Positions 34,358-43,615 of a DNA stretch of 64,000 nucleotides are shown here, piece by piece (position 1 is the first letter of the stretch; each line of letters starts with the position of its first letter). The DNA is from a bacterium. Its GTDB lineage: Bacteria > Armatimonadota > Fimbriimonadia > Fimbriimonadales > Fimbriimonadaceae. The stretch covers positions 1 to 64,000 of the forward strand of contig JAIXQR010000003.1 of the NCBI GenBank assembly GCA_027485645.1, read 5' to 3'. The notes under the pieces are model-generated. The model was not told where the DNA came from and did not search any database. It saw only the letters and a list, made by a program, of their open reading frames with translations. Both the position numbers and the translations under genes were made by a program.

Positions 34358-36940
34358 TCAAACGACCGTCATCTCTTTCCAGTTCTCGCCGAGCTTTGCG
34401 TCAACTTCCACCGGAACGCTGAGCGGAAGCGCTTGCTCCATGGCGTCACGGAGTTTGGCCACGATTGCCTCGTCACCATCGGCGACTTCAAAGACGAGTT
34501 CATCGTGAACGTTTAGAAGCATTCGCGACGGCGAGTCTTTCAGAACGGCCGAGCACTTTAGCATCGCCAACTTGAGCATGTCGGCGGCGGTCCCTTGGAT
34601 CGGAGCATTCATGGCCTGACGTTCCGCGTACTTGCGGTCATTAAGCCGACTGGCGTGAATGTCGGGGAAGTACCGTCGACGGCCCCGCAGGGTGGTCGTG
34701 AAGCCCTTCGATTTGGCTTCCGAAATGATCGACTGGGTGAATTCCTTCACGCTTGGGAATCGCTCGTTGTACTGCTTGATCAGCTCGCGCGCTTCGCTCA
34801 CGCCAAAGCCGATTCCGAGCTGTTGCGCAAGCCCGAACTCGGTAACACCGTACAAAACCGCATAGTTGAGCATCTTCGCCAAGCGTCGTTTCTCTTTCGA
34901 GACGGCTTCGCCCGGGAACATCGCTTGCGCGGTCACGGTGTGAACATCTTCGCGCTCGTTAAAGGCGCGGACCAGCTGCGGTTCTTCGCAGAGGTGAGCC
35001 AGAACGCGGAGTTCAATCTGGCTGTAGTCCAGAGAGGCGAGAGTGTAGCCCGGGGCGGCTTTGAACGCTTTGCGTATGCCACGACCAAGTTCGGTGCGGA
35101 TCGGAATGTTTTGAAGATTGGGATCGTTCGAAGACAATCGCCCAGTGGCGGCGCCCGTCTGGTGGTAAGTCGTGTGGATCCGACCATCTTCTCGGACCAT
35201 CCTTTCGAGCGCGTCGGCGTAGGTTGATTTGAGCTTCGTAAGCTCGCGCCAGTTGAGAACTTCGGCGACGATTCCGTGTTCAGCTGCGAGGTCGCCAAGA
35301 ACTTCGACTCCGGTCGCATAGCCCGTTTTGGTCTTTTGTGCACCGGGCAATTTCAATTCGTCGAAGAGCACTTCGCCAAGCTGCTTCGGAGAGCCGATGG
35401 TGAATTCCCGGCCCGCCAGCTTATGTATTGTTGCGGTGAGCCGCTCGATTTCGACAAGCAGCGTTGCCGAGAACTCGCGGAACTGGGTTTTATCTGCGGC
35501 AATTCCGAGGGTCTCCATCTTGGCCAAAATCGGAATCAGCGGCTGTTCGATCCCGGTGAGGACCGCGAGTTGACCTTCTTTCTCGAGTCGATCATTCAAC
35601 ACGCGACGCACTTGGTACAGCCCGACCGCCATCTGCGCGCCGGTGCTCGGTGGAGCGACTTCCAAGTACCCCTGGACCAGTTCTCGGAGGGGGTAGTTAG
35701 ATCGCTCTGACCTCAGAACAAAGGCGGCGAGCATCGTGTCGAAGCCAGGCGTGAGCTCTTGCCCGAGGCGCCGAACGATCGGCTTTGCGTCATGGAGGAT
35801 GGCTCGCTCGGAGTGTGCGGCAAAGAGGGCGAGCGCAATCGCCTCTGGTACTTCGGCGGCGGCATCGCCGCAGCCAACAAATGCCCAGCGCTCAGGCTCG
35901 TCAAACAGATCCTGCCGCACGACTCCCGCTGGCAGGAAGATCGAAAACTGCCCTTCTCCAACAAACCCCTCAAGCTCCTGGGCAGTAGACAGTTTTTGTT
36001 CTCGTACGGCAAGCGGTTCTTCAACAACTTGAACAACCGGCGCCCGTTCTGCCGCGCCTTCCAGATACTTTCCGAGAACGCCCGGCGCACGCTTGACGAG
36101 GCCGCGAAACTCGAGCTTGTCCATCATCGCAACCGCGGCTTCCATTGCTTCGGTGCTCAGCACGTACGGCTCGAAGGCAAACTCAAGCGGGACATCGCGA
36201 ACGATGGTGGCGAGCCACTTGCTCTGCCGCATCTGTTCTTGATTGCCGTCCATCTTCTTCCGAAACTTCTCGGGAAGCTCGGCCCACTTCTCGAGCATGT
36301 TTTCAATCGTGCCGAAGGAGTTGATGAGCTCGGCGGCACCTTTGTCTCCGATCCCGGGGACGCCCGGAATGTTGTCGCTGGTGTCACCTTTAATGGCCTT
36401 AAAGTCCGGTACGAATTCGGGACCGAAGCCATATCGTTCGACTACGGCAGCCGGATCGTACGTGACCGTATCCGTAACGCCGGTCTTTAGGGTCAGGACC
36501 GAAACGGATTCGTCGACAAGTTGAAGTGAATCGAGATCGCCAGTGACGATGGTTGTGTCGTAGCCGTGATTTTCGGCCAGCTTGGAAAGCGTTCCGACGA
36601 CGTCATCGGCTTCGTAGCCGGGGACTTCGATGCTTGGGATGCCAAGCGCAGCGATGAGTTCGCGGGCATCGTGAAGCTGAACTTTTAGCTCGTCGGCCGT
36701 TTCCTTGCGGGTTCCTTTGTATTCGGCAAAAGCATCGTGGCGGAACGTTTTGACCGGCGCATCAAGCGCAACGACAATGGCAACCGGCTCCAGCTTTTCA
36801 AAAAGGTTGAAAAGCATCGAGGTGAAACCGAACAGCGCGTTCGTGGGTCGGCCATCGCTCGTGCTCAGGTACCGGGTGGCGAAGAACGCCCGGTATAGGA
36901 GGGAATACCCATCAATAACAACAAATCGCCGACGATCCAC
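34358..36940 (-). CDS. polA: DNA polymerase I
   Basis: An 860-residue protein. The N-terminal 5'-3' flap nuclease (residues 1-~290) has VIDGYSLLYRAFFA, EADDVVGT, TGDLDSLQL and GDTSDNIPG. The central 3'-5' exonuclease-like domain has lost the DxE metal site (SIFLPAG region), so proofreading is probably absent. The polymerase domain has motif A DYSQIELRVLAH, motif B RRLAKMLNYAVLYG and motif C VHDELVFE. Tyr693 occupies the position of Phe667 in Taq, and Ala follows where Taq has Gly. The start is GTG. It is divergent from lepB and convergent with the PhyH-like gene. Confidence 0.97.
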   Translation of the reverse strand: MDRRRFVVIDGYSLLYRAFFATRYLSTSDGRPTNALFGFTSMLFNLFEKLEPVAIVVALDAPVKTFRHDAFAEYKGTRKETADELKVQLHDARELIAALGIPSIEVPGYEADDVVGTLSKLAENHGYDTTIVTGDLDSLQLVDESVSVLTLKTGVTDTVTYDPAAVVERYGFGPEFVPDFKAIKGDTSDNIPGVPGIGDKGAAELINSFGTIENMLEKWAELPEKFRKKMDGNQEQMRQSKWLATIVRDVPLEFAFEPYVLSTEAMEAAVAMMDKLEFRGLVKRAPGVLGKYLEGAAERAPVVQVVEEPLAVREQKLSTAQELEGFVGEGQFSIFLPAGVVRQDLFDEPERWAFVGCGDAAAEVPEAIALALFAAHSERAILHDAKPIVRRLGQELTPGFDTMLAAFVLRSERSNYPLRELVQGYLEVAPPSTGAQMAVGLYQVRRVLNDRLEKEGQLAVLTGIEQPLIPILAKMETLGIAADKTQFREFSATLLVEIERLTATIHKLAGREFTIGSPKQLGEVLFDELKLPGAQKTKTGYATGVEVLGDLAAEHGIVAEVLNWRELTKLKSTYADALERMVREDGRIHTTYHQTGAATGRLSSNDPNLQNIPIRTELGRGIRKAFKAAPGYTLASLDYSQIELRVLAHLCEEPQLVRAFNEREDVHTVTAQAMFPGEAVSKEKRRLAKMLNYAVLYGVTEFGLAQQLGIGFGVSEARELIKQYNERFPSVKEFTQSIISEAKSKGFTTTLRGRRRYFPDIHASRLNDRKYAERQAMNAPIQGTAADMLKLAMLKCSAVLKDSPSRMLLNVHDELVFEVADGDEAIVAKLRDAMEQALPLSVPVEVDAKLGENWKEMTVV

Positions 36941-37070
36941 GTCTTACGTTACCGCTCAGGTGGGCCTTTCTACCGCTTCTTCATAGATCGGGAGAACCTG
37001 ACCCCGTCATTCGCGTGTAAGCCTGCACCGGAACGGAATTCAACTTCCAGCCCGGCGCAAAGGAAAATCT

Positions 37071-37634
37071 GTGGCGCACGTTCTGGCAATCAACAACTCA
37101 ATCAAAGCCCTGGCGGCCTCCGTGGTCGTCCTCGGGATCTACACGGCGCAACCTTACCGACCGATCGTCGTGAGCGGCGCCTCCATGGCGCCGACTTACA
37201 ACGATTGGCAGCTCATCGTTGCGGATCGGCGCTTGCCCAAACTTCAGCGCGACGATGTTGTGGTGGTCAAAACGGAGAAGGGCGTGTTGCTAAAGCGGGT
37301 TGCCTACGTTGCGGGAGACTCCTACCTGCAGTGGAACAAAATGGGCGAGAAGTGGGACATGGTGCAAGTGGTCCCATCGAAAAATTTGGCTCCTGATTGT
37401 TACCGGGTGGCCACGGTGCCGGCGGATCACATTTACGTAGTTGGCGACAACCTGACCCGAAGTTCGGATTCCCGAAACTTCGGCCCGGTCCCAGTTTCGG
37501 ATGTGATTGCTTGGCTGCCCGGGGCACCCAAGCCCGGCCTGGGCGCACAAACAGTTCCACCGCTGGGCCAGAGCCTGATCGCAGCGTTGTCTCCTCGAGT
37601 TCGTCCGATTGCAGATTCCACGGCCACTGAATAA
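37071..37634 (+). CDS. lepB: signal peptidase I
   Basis: A 187-residue membrane protease that removes Sec/Tat signal peptides. The N-terminal anchor (ALAASVVVLGIYTAQP) is followed by box B SGASMAPTY with the catalytic Ser, box D with the general-base Lys (GVLLKRVAYVAGD) and box E VVGDNLTRSSDSRNFGPV. The start is GTG with an AAGGAAA ribosome site. It is shorter than E. coli LepB, as in many Gram-positive-type peptidases. Confidence 0.93.
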   Translation: MAHVLAINNSIKALAASVVVLGIYTAQPYRPIVVSGASMAPTYNDWQLIVADRRLPKLQRDDVVVVKTEKGVLLKRVAYVAGDSYLQWNKMGEKWDMVQVVPSKNLAPDCYRVATVPADHIYVVGDNLTRSSDSRNFGPVPVSDVIAWLPGAPKPGLGAQTVPPLGQSLIAALSPRVRPIADSTATE

Positions 37635-37638
37635 GTAC

Positions 37639-37667
37639 TTGGGTTCCAAGGCGACCTTTGGTACAAT
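37639..37667 (+). promoter_or_regulatory. sigma-70-type promoter of the TfoX-like gene
   Basis: TTGGGT (37639-37644), a 17-base spacer and TACAAT (37662-37667). The 5' leader would be about 55 bases and ends in the AAGGGAA ribosome site before the ATG at 37730. Confidence 0.5.
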
Positions 37668-37729
37668 GCTCATGGCCCGGTGGAAACCCTCTTTGGGTGT
37701 CCAGTTAAACGGCTTCAAGGGAACTCAAC

Positions 37730-38068
37730 ATGGTCTACCGACCGCTTCGTTACGAGCAGATCATGCGGGCTGCAGAAGCCTATGATGTCCGTGCCCGCCG
37801 CATGTTCGGCGGCATGGGCGTCTACACCGGAGAAAAGATGTTCGCCTTTCTCATTGGCGAAGACATCGGCTTCAAATTGTCCCCGGATGACATTCAAGAA
37901 GCGCTCAAGTTGCCCGGCTCTGGGCCGATGAAACCTGATGCCGACATGGAGCCAATGCGCGAGTACGTCAAGATGCCTCGGGATGTACTCGACAACATGG
38001 ACGTCTTCATGTTCTGGCTCGATAAGAGCGCGAACTATGCGCGCCAGAAAGTTTCGCGAGTTGCATAG
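37730..38068 (+). CDS. TfoX N-terminal domain protein
   Basis: A 112-residue single-domain protein with the TfoX_N pattern: RRMFGGMGVYTGEKMFAFLI near residues 23-42, then FKLSPDDIQEAL and a YVKMPRDVLDN segment. TfoX regulates competence in Haemophilus and Vibrio, but isolated TfoX_N proteins are common and mostly uncharacterised, so no role in transformation is claimed. A ribosome site (AAGGGAA) precedes the ATG. Confidence 0.85.
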   Translation: MVYRPLRYEQIMRAAEAYDVRARRMFGGMGVYTGEKMFAFLIGEDIGFKLSPDDIQEALKLPGSGPMKPDADMEPMREYVKMPRDVLDNMDVFMFWLDKSANYARQKVSRVA

Positions 38069-38122
38069 CGCTCATTTTTAGGCTAGGATTGGGGGGCGAG
38101 AGTTCCGACTCGTGAGCTGAGC

Positions 38123-39496
38123 ATGAGCGAGAAGCGTTACAAAGGTGCACTCATTGGGCTTGGAGCCCTGACCGTAATTGTTGCGGCGGGTTACGGTGCA
38201 TACGCCTCGCAGGCATCGGCGATTCTAGCCAAAGAGCGAGATGCCCTCAAAGCCGTCGGCGGGGTGCTTGACGCAAGCGAAATCAACCGAAAGATTCCCG
38301 CAGAAACGAACGCAGCGTCCGCCTACCGAAAGGCGTTTGGTTCAATGCAAATTCTGCTTGACAAGGACGAACGGCAAGCAAAGGTCCTCGACGCGAACGA
38401 ATCCATTGACGGGCAAATCGTCCCAGTAGCCGAGCGAGCTGCCGCCCTAAAAAACGCGGAAGTGGCTCTCCAGCGATTTCGAGATGCCGCGAAGTTCCCC
38501 GACTGCGCGTTCAGCCGAGAAGCAAACGGAAACGCCGTCGGCGTTCCCGAGTTTGAAGAGGCCCCGGTGGCCACACGCTTGCTCATGACCAGCCTCCGAG
38601 GTCGCGCCGAAGCCGGTGATTTCGACGGTGCCATTTCCGAACTGCAAACTGCCCTTGCGATGGCGACTCACTTTGGCCGAGAGCGGACGCTGGGATCCCA
38701 GATCATTTCGGCAAGCATCCGGAGCCGGATTCTCATCGAGTGCATGTCCCTGATCGGTGAGCACGAGACGCACCCCAAGTTCCTCTTAGACCTCGCTGAA
38801 GTCGTATCTAGCTTCCCCCGGTTCCCCGATATGCGGAAGTACATCGTCTACGAATCCGCATTTGGACAGCTTGCCGTAAGCAGGTTCCGGTCCGATCCCG
38901 AGAAATGGCTCAACTCAGCACCTTCCCCCGAAGACCAAGGCACGGAAGAGCGTTTCATCCGAAACTTCAAGTTGATCAAGTTGCCGCCGGTTCAGGACGC
39001 CATGGAAGCGAAGCTGCTGGCCCGCTACCGAATGCTGATTGAGGGATCGCCTCGATCGCTGAGCGATCTTGATAAGGCGCGCATTGCCCTCGTGAAACTC
39101 GACCAGTTGCGTGAGGACGATCGCACTTGGCAGGCTTGGCTTGCCAACCGAACGATTCCAAACCATAGCCAAATCCCGACCTCGCTGGTTCGAACCGATG
39201 CGCTGACTCGCTGTGTGGTCGTGCTGGCGCGGATTGCCGCGACTCCGGCGGCAGAAAGAAGTGCGGTTGCCGAGAAGCTACGACGTCAGGAACTTGATCC
39301 GTTTTCGGGCAAGCCCCTATTAGTGAAGCTACTGGAAGATTCCATCATCGTTTACAGCGTCGGGCCGAACCTTCAGGATGATGGTGGAGGCACCTCGTTT
39401 GACCGAGGTGCCGGAGATGTTGTCGCTCGGTCGCCGAACCGACGCCCCCGGACTGACAGTCGCTTCCCGGGAATCGCCGCCGCAGCGCCGCAGTAG
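38123..39496 (+). CDS. uncharacterised membrane-anchored helical protein
   Basis: A 457-residue protein I do not recognise. One N-terminal TM helix (GALIGLGALTVIVAAGYGAY) is followed by ~420 mostly helical, extracytoplasmic residues. The segments SAYRKAFGSMQILLDKDER and GDFDGAISELQTALAMATHF resemble TPR-like helices. The C-terminal part (DPFSGKPLLVKLLEDSIIVY, then SVGPNLQDDGG) resembles the tail of proteins in Planctomycetota-type bacteria that show an H/L-DP-FSGKPL pattern. The function is unknown. It ends 2 bases before the stop of convergent pdxS. Confidence 0.75.
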   Translation: MSEKRYKGALIGLGALTVIVAAGYGAYASQASAILAKERDALKAVGGVLDASEINRKIPAETNAASAYRKAFGSMQILLDKDERQAKVLDANESIDGQIVPVAERAAALKNAEVALQRFRDAAKFPDCAFSREANGNAVGVPEFEEAPVATRLLMTSLRGRAEAGDFDGAISELQTALAMATHFGRERTLGSQIISASIRSRILIECMSLIGEHETHPKFLLDLAEVVSSFPRFPDMRKYIVYESAFGQLAVSRFRSDPEKWLNSAPSPEDQGTEERFIRNFKLIKLPPVQDAMEAKLLARYRMLIEGSPRSLSDLDKARIALVKLDQLREDDRTWQAWLANRTIPNHSQIPTSLVRTDALTRCVVVLARIAATPAAERSAVAEKLRRQELDPFSGKPLLVKLLEDSIIVYSVGPNLQDDGGGTSFDRGAGDVVARSPNRRPRTDSRFPGIAAAAPQ

Positions 39497-39498
39497 AG

Positions 39499-40422
39499 TT
39501 ACCAGCCGCGGTCGGACATCTTTTGCGAATCCGTCAGGCTGTCGCAGTTGATGCCTACCATTGGCTCGCCGAGACCCTTGCTGATTTCGGCAACTTTCTT
39601 GGGCTCGTTGTAGAACAACACGGCCTCGACAATCGCGCGAGCGCGGCGGGCCTGTGAGTTGAGTCGCTCAGAATCCGAAAGGTTGGCGGCACTCTTGAAG
39701 ATGCCCGAACCAACGAACACGGTTTCCGCGCCAAGTTGCATCATCAGAGCCGCATCCGCAGGGGTTGCGATGCCGCCCGCGCTAAAGTTCGGGACCGGCA
39801 GTTTTCCGGTTTCGTGAACTTCCCGAATGAGGCTGATGCATGCCTGGTGGTTTTTCGCCAGCACGTAGAGCTCGTCTTCGCGGGCGTTTTGAACCTGGCG
39901 AATCTGCGACTGGATGGTTCGCATGTGGCGCACAGCTTCGACTACGTCGCCTGTACCGGCTTCTCCCTTTGTGCGGATCAGTGCCGCACCTTCGGCGCAG
40001 CGTCGCAGGGCCTCGCCAAGGTTCTTTGCACCGCAAACGAACGGCACGGTGAAGTTGTGCTTGTCAACGTGGTTCTCTTCGTCGGCCGGCGTGAGCACTT
40101 CGCTCTCATCGATGAAGTCGACTTCAAGAGCCTCAAGGATTTGCGCTTCTGCGAAATGTCCGATTCGGCATTTCGCCATGACCGGAATCGAAGCGATCGC
40201 CTGAATCTCTTGGATCATCTCCGGGTCGCTCATTCTCGCGACGCCGCCATCTCGGCGAATATCGGCCGGAACTCGTTCTAGGGCCATCACGGCGACGGCG
40301 CCTGCATCTTCCGCAATTTTTGCCTGCTCCGGATTGATGACGTCCATGATGACGCCGCCCTTGAGCATTTCCGCGAGTCCAACCTTTTCACGCCACGTTT
40401 TCTTTACGATGATTCCGCTCAT
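39499..40422 (-). CDS. pdxS: pyridoxal 5'-phosphate synthase lyase subunit
   Basis: A 307-residue PdxS (Pdx1) that builds PLP from ribose 5-phosphate, glyceraldehyde 3-phosphate and ammonia. Signatures: [40 protein letters not shown], the second-site Lys in [16 protein letters not shown], and [20 protein letters not shown]. The glutaminase partner PdxT is not adjacent and must be elsewhere. A -10-like TACAGT at 40440-40445 (minus strand) lies about 17 bases upstream, with AGAGAAA as a possible ribosome site. Confidence 0.97.
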   Translation of the reverse strand: MSGIIVKKTWREKVGLAEMLKGGVIMDVINPEQAKIAEDAGAVAVMALERVPADIRRDGGVARMSDPEMIQEIQAIASIPVMAKCRIGHFAEAQILEALEVDFIDESEVLTPADEENHVDKHNFTVPFVCGAKNLGEALRRCAEGAALIRTKGEAGTGDVVEAVRHMRTIQSQIRQVQNAREDELYVLAKNHQACISLIREVHETGKLPVPNFSAGGIATPADAALMMQLGAETVFVGSGIFKSAANLSDSERLNSQARRARAIVEAVLFYNEPKKVAEISKGLGEPMVGINCDSLTDSQKMSDRGW

Positions 40423-40586
40423 TGATGTTTCTCTACGAAACTGTACCGCCGTTTGGTCCTGAGGTACCGGGTCACCCTCTTTTCAAGCCGCAAGGCACGG
40501 CTTTTACGAAATATTATTTGGCCCAGCCCACGAATCACGACCAGAACAACGATGGCTGCGCGCATGGCATAACCTAATCGTTAGAT

Positions 40587-41756
40587 ATGGAGGTCGAATT
40601 GATTGGGTCCGGGAAGCTGGAGGCGCTCGCGAGCGCACGGCGGCTGGCATTTCCGCCAAGTGCGACGGAGATTGAACGGCTCATTGCCGACCACGGACAG
40701 GAGGCTGGCTCATGGGCCGTACAACAGGTTCATTGCCGAAGAAGGGCGCAGGACAAGTTCTCGCGGGCAGACGAAATGCTGTTCGATGCTGACACCGTCG
40801 AAATGGCCACGAACGAAAAGCTTGCTGCCTATCACGCAAGCCGCTTTCCACAAGATCAGCCGATAATCGACCTCACCGTCGGGGCAGGAGCAGACCTCAT
40901 TGCGTTGGCCGGTCGTGGCCCCGTGGAAGGGTTTGAGCTCGACCCGGTCCGGGCAAATTTGGCGCGATGGAACGTGAAAGTCTACGGACGCGAGGCGACC
41001 GTGCATGCGGAAGATGGCTTGAGCGCGGGAGCCGGACCGTATGTTTTTGCCGACCCCGCCCGACGCAAGAACGGTCAGCGGTTTGCGAAGTTGGAAGATT
41101 TTTCGCCGTCGCCCCACGAGATCGTCGAAAGGTTCTCGAACGCAAAACTCGGGGTCATGAAGCTCTCGCCGATGCTCAGCGATGATGAGCTCTCATCGCT
41201 CGGGCCGCGCTTAGAGTTCGTGTCCTTCGGCGGAGAATGTCGCGAGGCGCTGGTCTTGTGGGGCGAGGAAGTGCAACCGGGCCGGTTTGCGATCCACGTG
41301 GAAACGGGCTCCAGCGCTGAGGCAGCACCGACCATCTCGACAGAAACCCCCGAAGAGTTCTTGTTCGACTGCGACCCGGCCCTGGTTCGGGCCCATGCGG
41401 TGGGCCAAATCGGATTGCCCGTGCTGGGTGATTCGAAAGGCTATCTCACGTCCACCGAGCGGATCACGAGCGAATGGCTACGGCCATACCGGGTGCTGGC
41501 CCATCACTCGGCCGACTTGAAGCGCACTCAAGCATGGCTCCGAGCCAACGAAGCCATGATTCACGAAGTCAAGATTCGAGGGGTGAAGTTGGACGGCGAT
41601 GCGCTTCGCAAAAAATTGAAACCCGGCGGGTCGCGCCGGGTTTCGTTGGCCGTTTATTCGGTGGGTAAGAGCATCCGCTACGTGCTTTTGGAGGCTATTT
41701 CAGCAAAGCAAAGTCCAGCAGCAGTTCCGTTTCCGCCGACTGGCCCGCATCCGTGA
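40587..41756 (+). CDS. class I SAM-dependent methyltransferase with THUMP-like domain
   Basis: A 389-residue protein. The central Rossmann methyltransferase has IIDLTVGAGADLIALAG (motif I), GFELDPVRANLARWN and the FADPARRKNGQRF catalytic-type motif. The C-terminal ~110 residues (CDPALVRAHAVGQIGLPVLG, then HSADLKRTQAWLR and KIRGVKLDGDALRK) match the PG_1098/THUMP-like domain. RNA is the likely substrate by family, but the target is unknown. The 3' end overlaps the convergent subtilase gene by 62 bases. Confidence 0.86.
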   Translation: MEVELIGSGKLEALASARRLAFPPSATEIERLIADHGQEAGSWAVQQVHCRRRAQDKFSRADEMLFDADTVEMATNEKLAAYHASRFPQDQPIIDLTVGAGADLIALAGRGPVEGFELDPVRANLARWNVKVYGREATVHAEDGLSAGAGPYVFADPARRKNGQRFAKLEDFSPSPHEIVERFSNAKLGVMKLSPMLSDDELSSLGPRLEFVSFGGECREALVLWGEEVQPGRFAIHVETGSSAEAAPTISTETPEEFLFDCDPALVRAHAVGQIGLPVLGDSKGYLTSTERITSEWLRPYRVLAHHSADLKRTQAWLRANEAMIHEVKIRGVKLDGDALRKKLKPGGSRRVSLAVYSVGKSIRYVLLEAISAKQSPAAVPFPPTGPHP

Positions 41757-43581
41757 GAATCCGGAAGTAGACAGTTCCTTCGTAGTCAACAAAGTTTTGC
41801 CCGTTGGTGATCGGAAGGTCGAGTTTGCTCCAGGTCGTTGGAAGCGCTCCGACGTTGATGTTCACAAAGGAACCGTACGGGTACGAGTTGGAAGACCAAT
41901 CGTACAGCTGGATCCGCTCAATGCCGGTGACCGTGCCGGTGTACTTGCGACGCAGAACGAGGTTGGTGAATCCAGTTCCGGGCAATCGGCGGAAGGTTCC
42001 TTCGAGCATCACGGTTCCGTTTGATCGACGCGTAACCCGCATGTTTCGCCGGTCGTTTTCGAGGGTCTCAAAGAAGCCACCGTAGACGAGTCCGCCGCCA
42101 TCCGACGCGCCTTCGATCAGAGGATAAGCAAGTCCGTTGGAAACCGGGGCGGTGATTTCCGCGATCTGGTTGAAGCGATCAAATATGGTGAAGGATCGGG
42201 TGCCAGGTCCAAGCCGGATGTCGCGATAATCGCGGCCGGCGGCGACGGTCTGGAGCCGGTTTCGGCTCGTGGTGATCGTCATGCGGCCGTCCAAGCTTCG
42301 ACCATAGATTCGCGCCGTGGCAACTCCCGTGGGGTCTTGCCCTACCGGCGTCACGTAGCGAACGACAGCCGACTTTCGCCTTGCATTGCCATCAAGCAAC
42401 GCATTCAGCGCCGCTTGCGCATCGACGAGGCCGTAGTTTGAGAACTCACCGAACGGGCTCTGCGTGAGCGTTGAGGCGGTGTCCTCGATCGCATTTCGAA
42501 CTTGCGTCACCGTCGCATCGGGGCGAGCACCAAAGAGGAGGGCCGCAACTCCGGCAACATTGGGGCACGCGGCACTCGTGCCAGCAAACCCGGTTGTGTA
42601 TCCGCCGCTCGTGACGGTTGTCGAAATACCAACGCCTGGCGCGGCGACATCAACCCAGGAACCCCAGTCAGAAAAGCCCGCTTTTGCGTTGCTTTGGACC
42701 GTTGCCGCAACGGAAAGGGTGTTCTCGTACGCGGCCGGATAGTACGAATACACCGTGCTGTCATTGCCCGAGGCGGCGATGGGCAAGCAGCCTTTGCTAA
42801 AAACGTAATCAATCGCTTCGCGCTCGGCGGGGCTAAGGCTGTCGGAGAAGAACGACATGCTAAGCACCTTTGCGCCCATGTCCGCCGCGTAGAGGTACGC
42901 CGGGAGGTTATTCGAGAGGAAGAAGTAGCCGTCATCTTGGGCCGCTTTCAGGCACATGATGCGGGCTTTCGGGGCAATGCCGGCGACGCCGATGCTGTTA
43001 TCTCCCACCGCCGCTGCGATGCCGGCACACGCCGTGCCGTGCCCGTTGACATCTTCCGGAATCGCGTCCTCACCCACAAAGTCGTAGCCATTCATGTCGT
43101 CGACGTAGCCGTTGCCGTCATCATCGATGCTGTTTCCGGCGATCTCCCCTGAGTTTTGCCAGAGGTTCGCGACGAGGTCCTCGTGGGCGGTGTTCACCCC
43201 GGTGTCCATGATCGCGACGATGGCGGAGTTACTGCCAAGCGTGCGGTCCCACGCGAGGTCGACCTTCATCGTGCGCAAGTTCCATTGATCTGTCCAGCGC
43301 GGATCGTTTGGCACGTAAGCAATTTTCGCGGCTCGATCTCGCTCCACCGCCTTCACTCCCGGCATGCGACTAACGCCATCGATGCTGTAGGCCGTGAGCG
43401 GGCGAAGGCTCTGAACCACGGCGCGCTTGATTTGCGGCATCCAGCGGAGCGTCTTGAACCCCGGTAGCGACGGCTTCTGATCGCACTTAACGATCAAACG
43501 CGTCGGGTGAAACTTTTGAATACCTAGATCATTTTGCGGATTTAGCGTGGTGGCAACAAAAAGCAGGGCAAGATCAAGCAC
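41695..43581 (-). CDS. secreted subtilisin-like (S8) serine protease
   Basis: A 628-residue protein. A short signal peptide (MLDLALLFVATTLNPQ) and an I9-like propeptide (to ~residue 90) precede the catalytic domain with a complete triad: Asp in VAIMDTGVNTAHED, His in VNGHGTACAGIAAA and Ser in GFAGTSAACPNVAGVAALL. The C-terminal ~230 residues (RKSAVVRYVTPVG onwards) form beta-rich domains, including a possible jelly-roll ending LLLDFALLK. Probably secreted or surface-attached. Its last 62 bases overlap the methyltransferase gene on the other strand. Confidence 0.92.
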   Translation of the reverse strand: MLDLALLFVATTLNPQNDLGIQKFHPTRLIVKCDQKPSLPGFKTLRWMPQIKRAVVQSLRPLTAYSIDGVSRMPGVKAVERDRAAKIAYVPNDPRWTDQWNLRTMKVDLAWDRTLGSNSAIVAIMDTGVNTAHEDLVANLWQNSGEIAGNSIDDDGNGYVDDMNGYDFVGEDAIPEDVNGHGTACAGIAAAVGDNSIGVAGIAPKARIMCLKAAQDDGYFFLSNNLPAYLYAADMGAKVLSMSFFSDSLSPAEREAIDYVFSKGCLPIAASGNDSTVYSYYPAAYENTLSVAATVQSNAKAGFSDWGSWVDVAAPGVGISTTVTSGGYTTGFAGTSAACPNVAGVAALLFGARPDATVTQVRNAIEDTASTLTQSPFGEFSNYGLVDAQAALNALLDGNARRKSAVVRYVTPVGQDPTGVATARIYGRSLDGRMTITTSRNRLQTVAAGRDYRDIRLGPGTRSFTIFDRFNQIAEITAPVSNGLAYPLIEGASDGGGLVYGGFFETLENDRRNMRVTRRSNGTVMLEGTFRRLPGTGFTNLVLRRKYTGTVTGIERIQLYDWSSNSYPYGSFVNINVGALPTTWSKLDLPITNGQNFVDYEGTVYFRILTDAGQSAETELLLDFALLK

Positions 43582-43615
43582 GGCGATAGTCTAACATTCG
43601 AAACTAGGAAACGCC

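Noticed and set aside
35759-36490. 243-codon plus-strand ORF inside polA
   Set aside because: It is antisense to conserved DNA polymerase I sequence and has no independent support.
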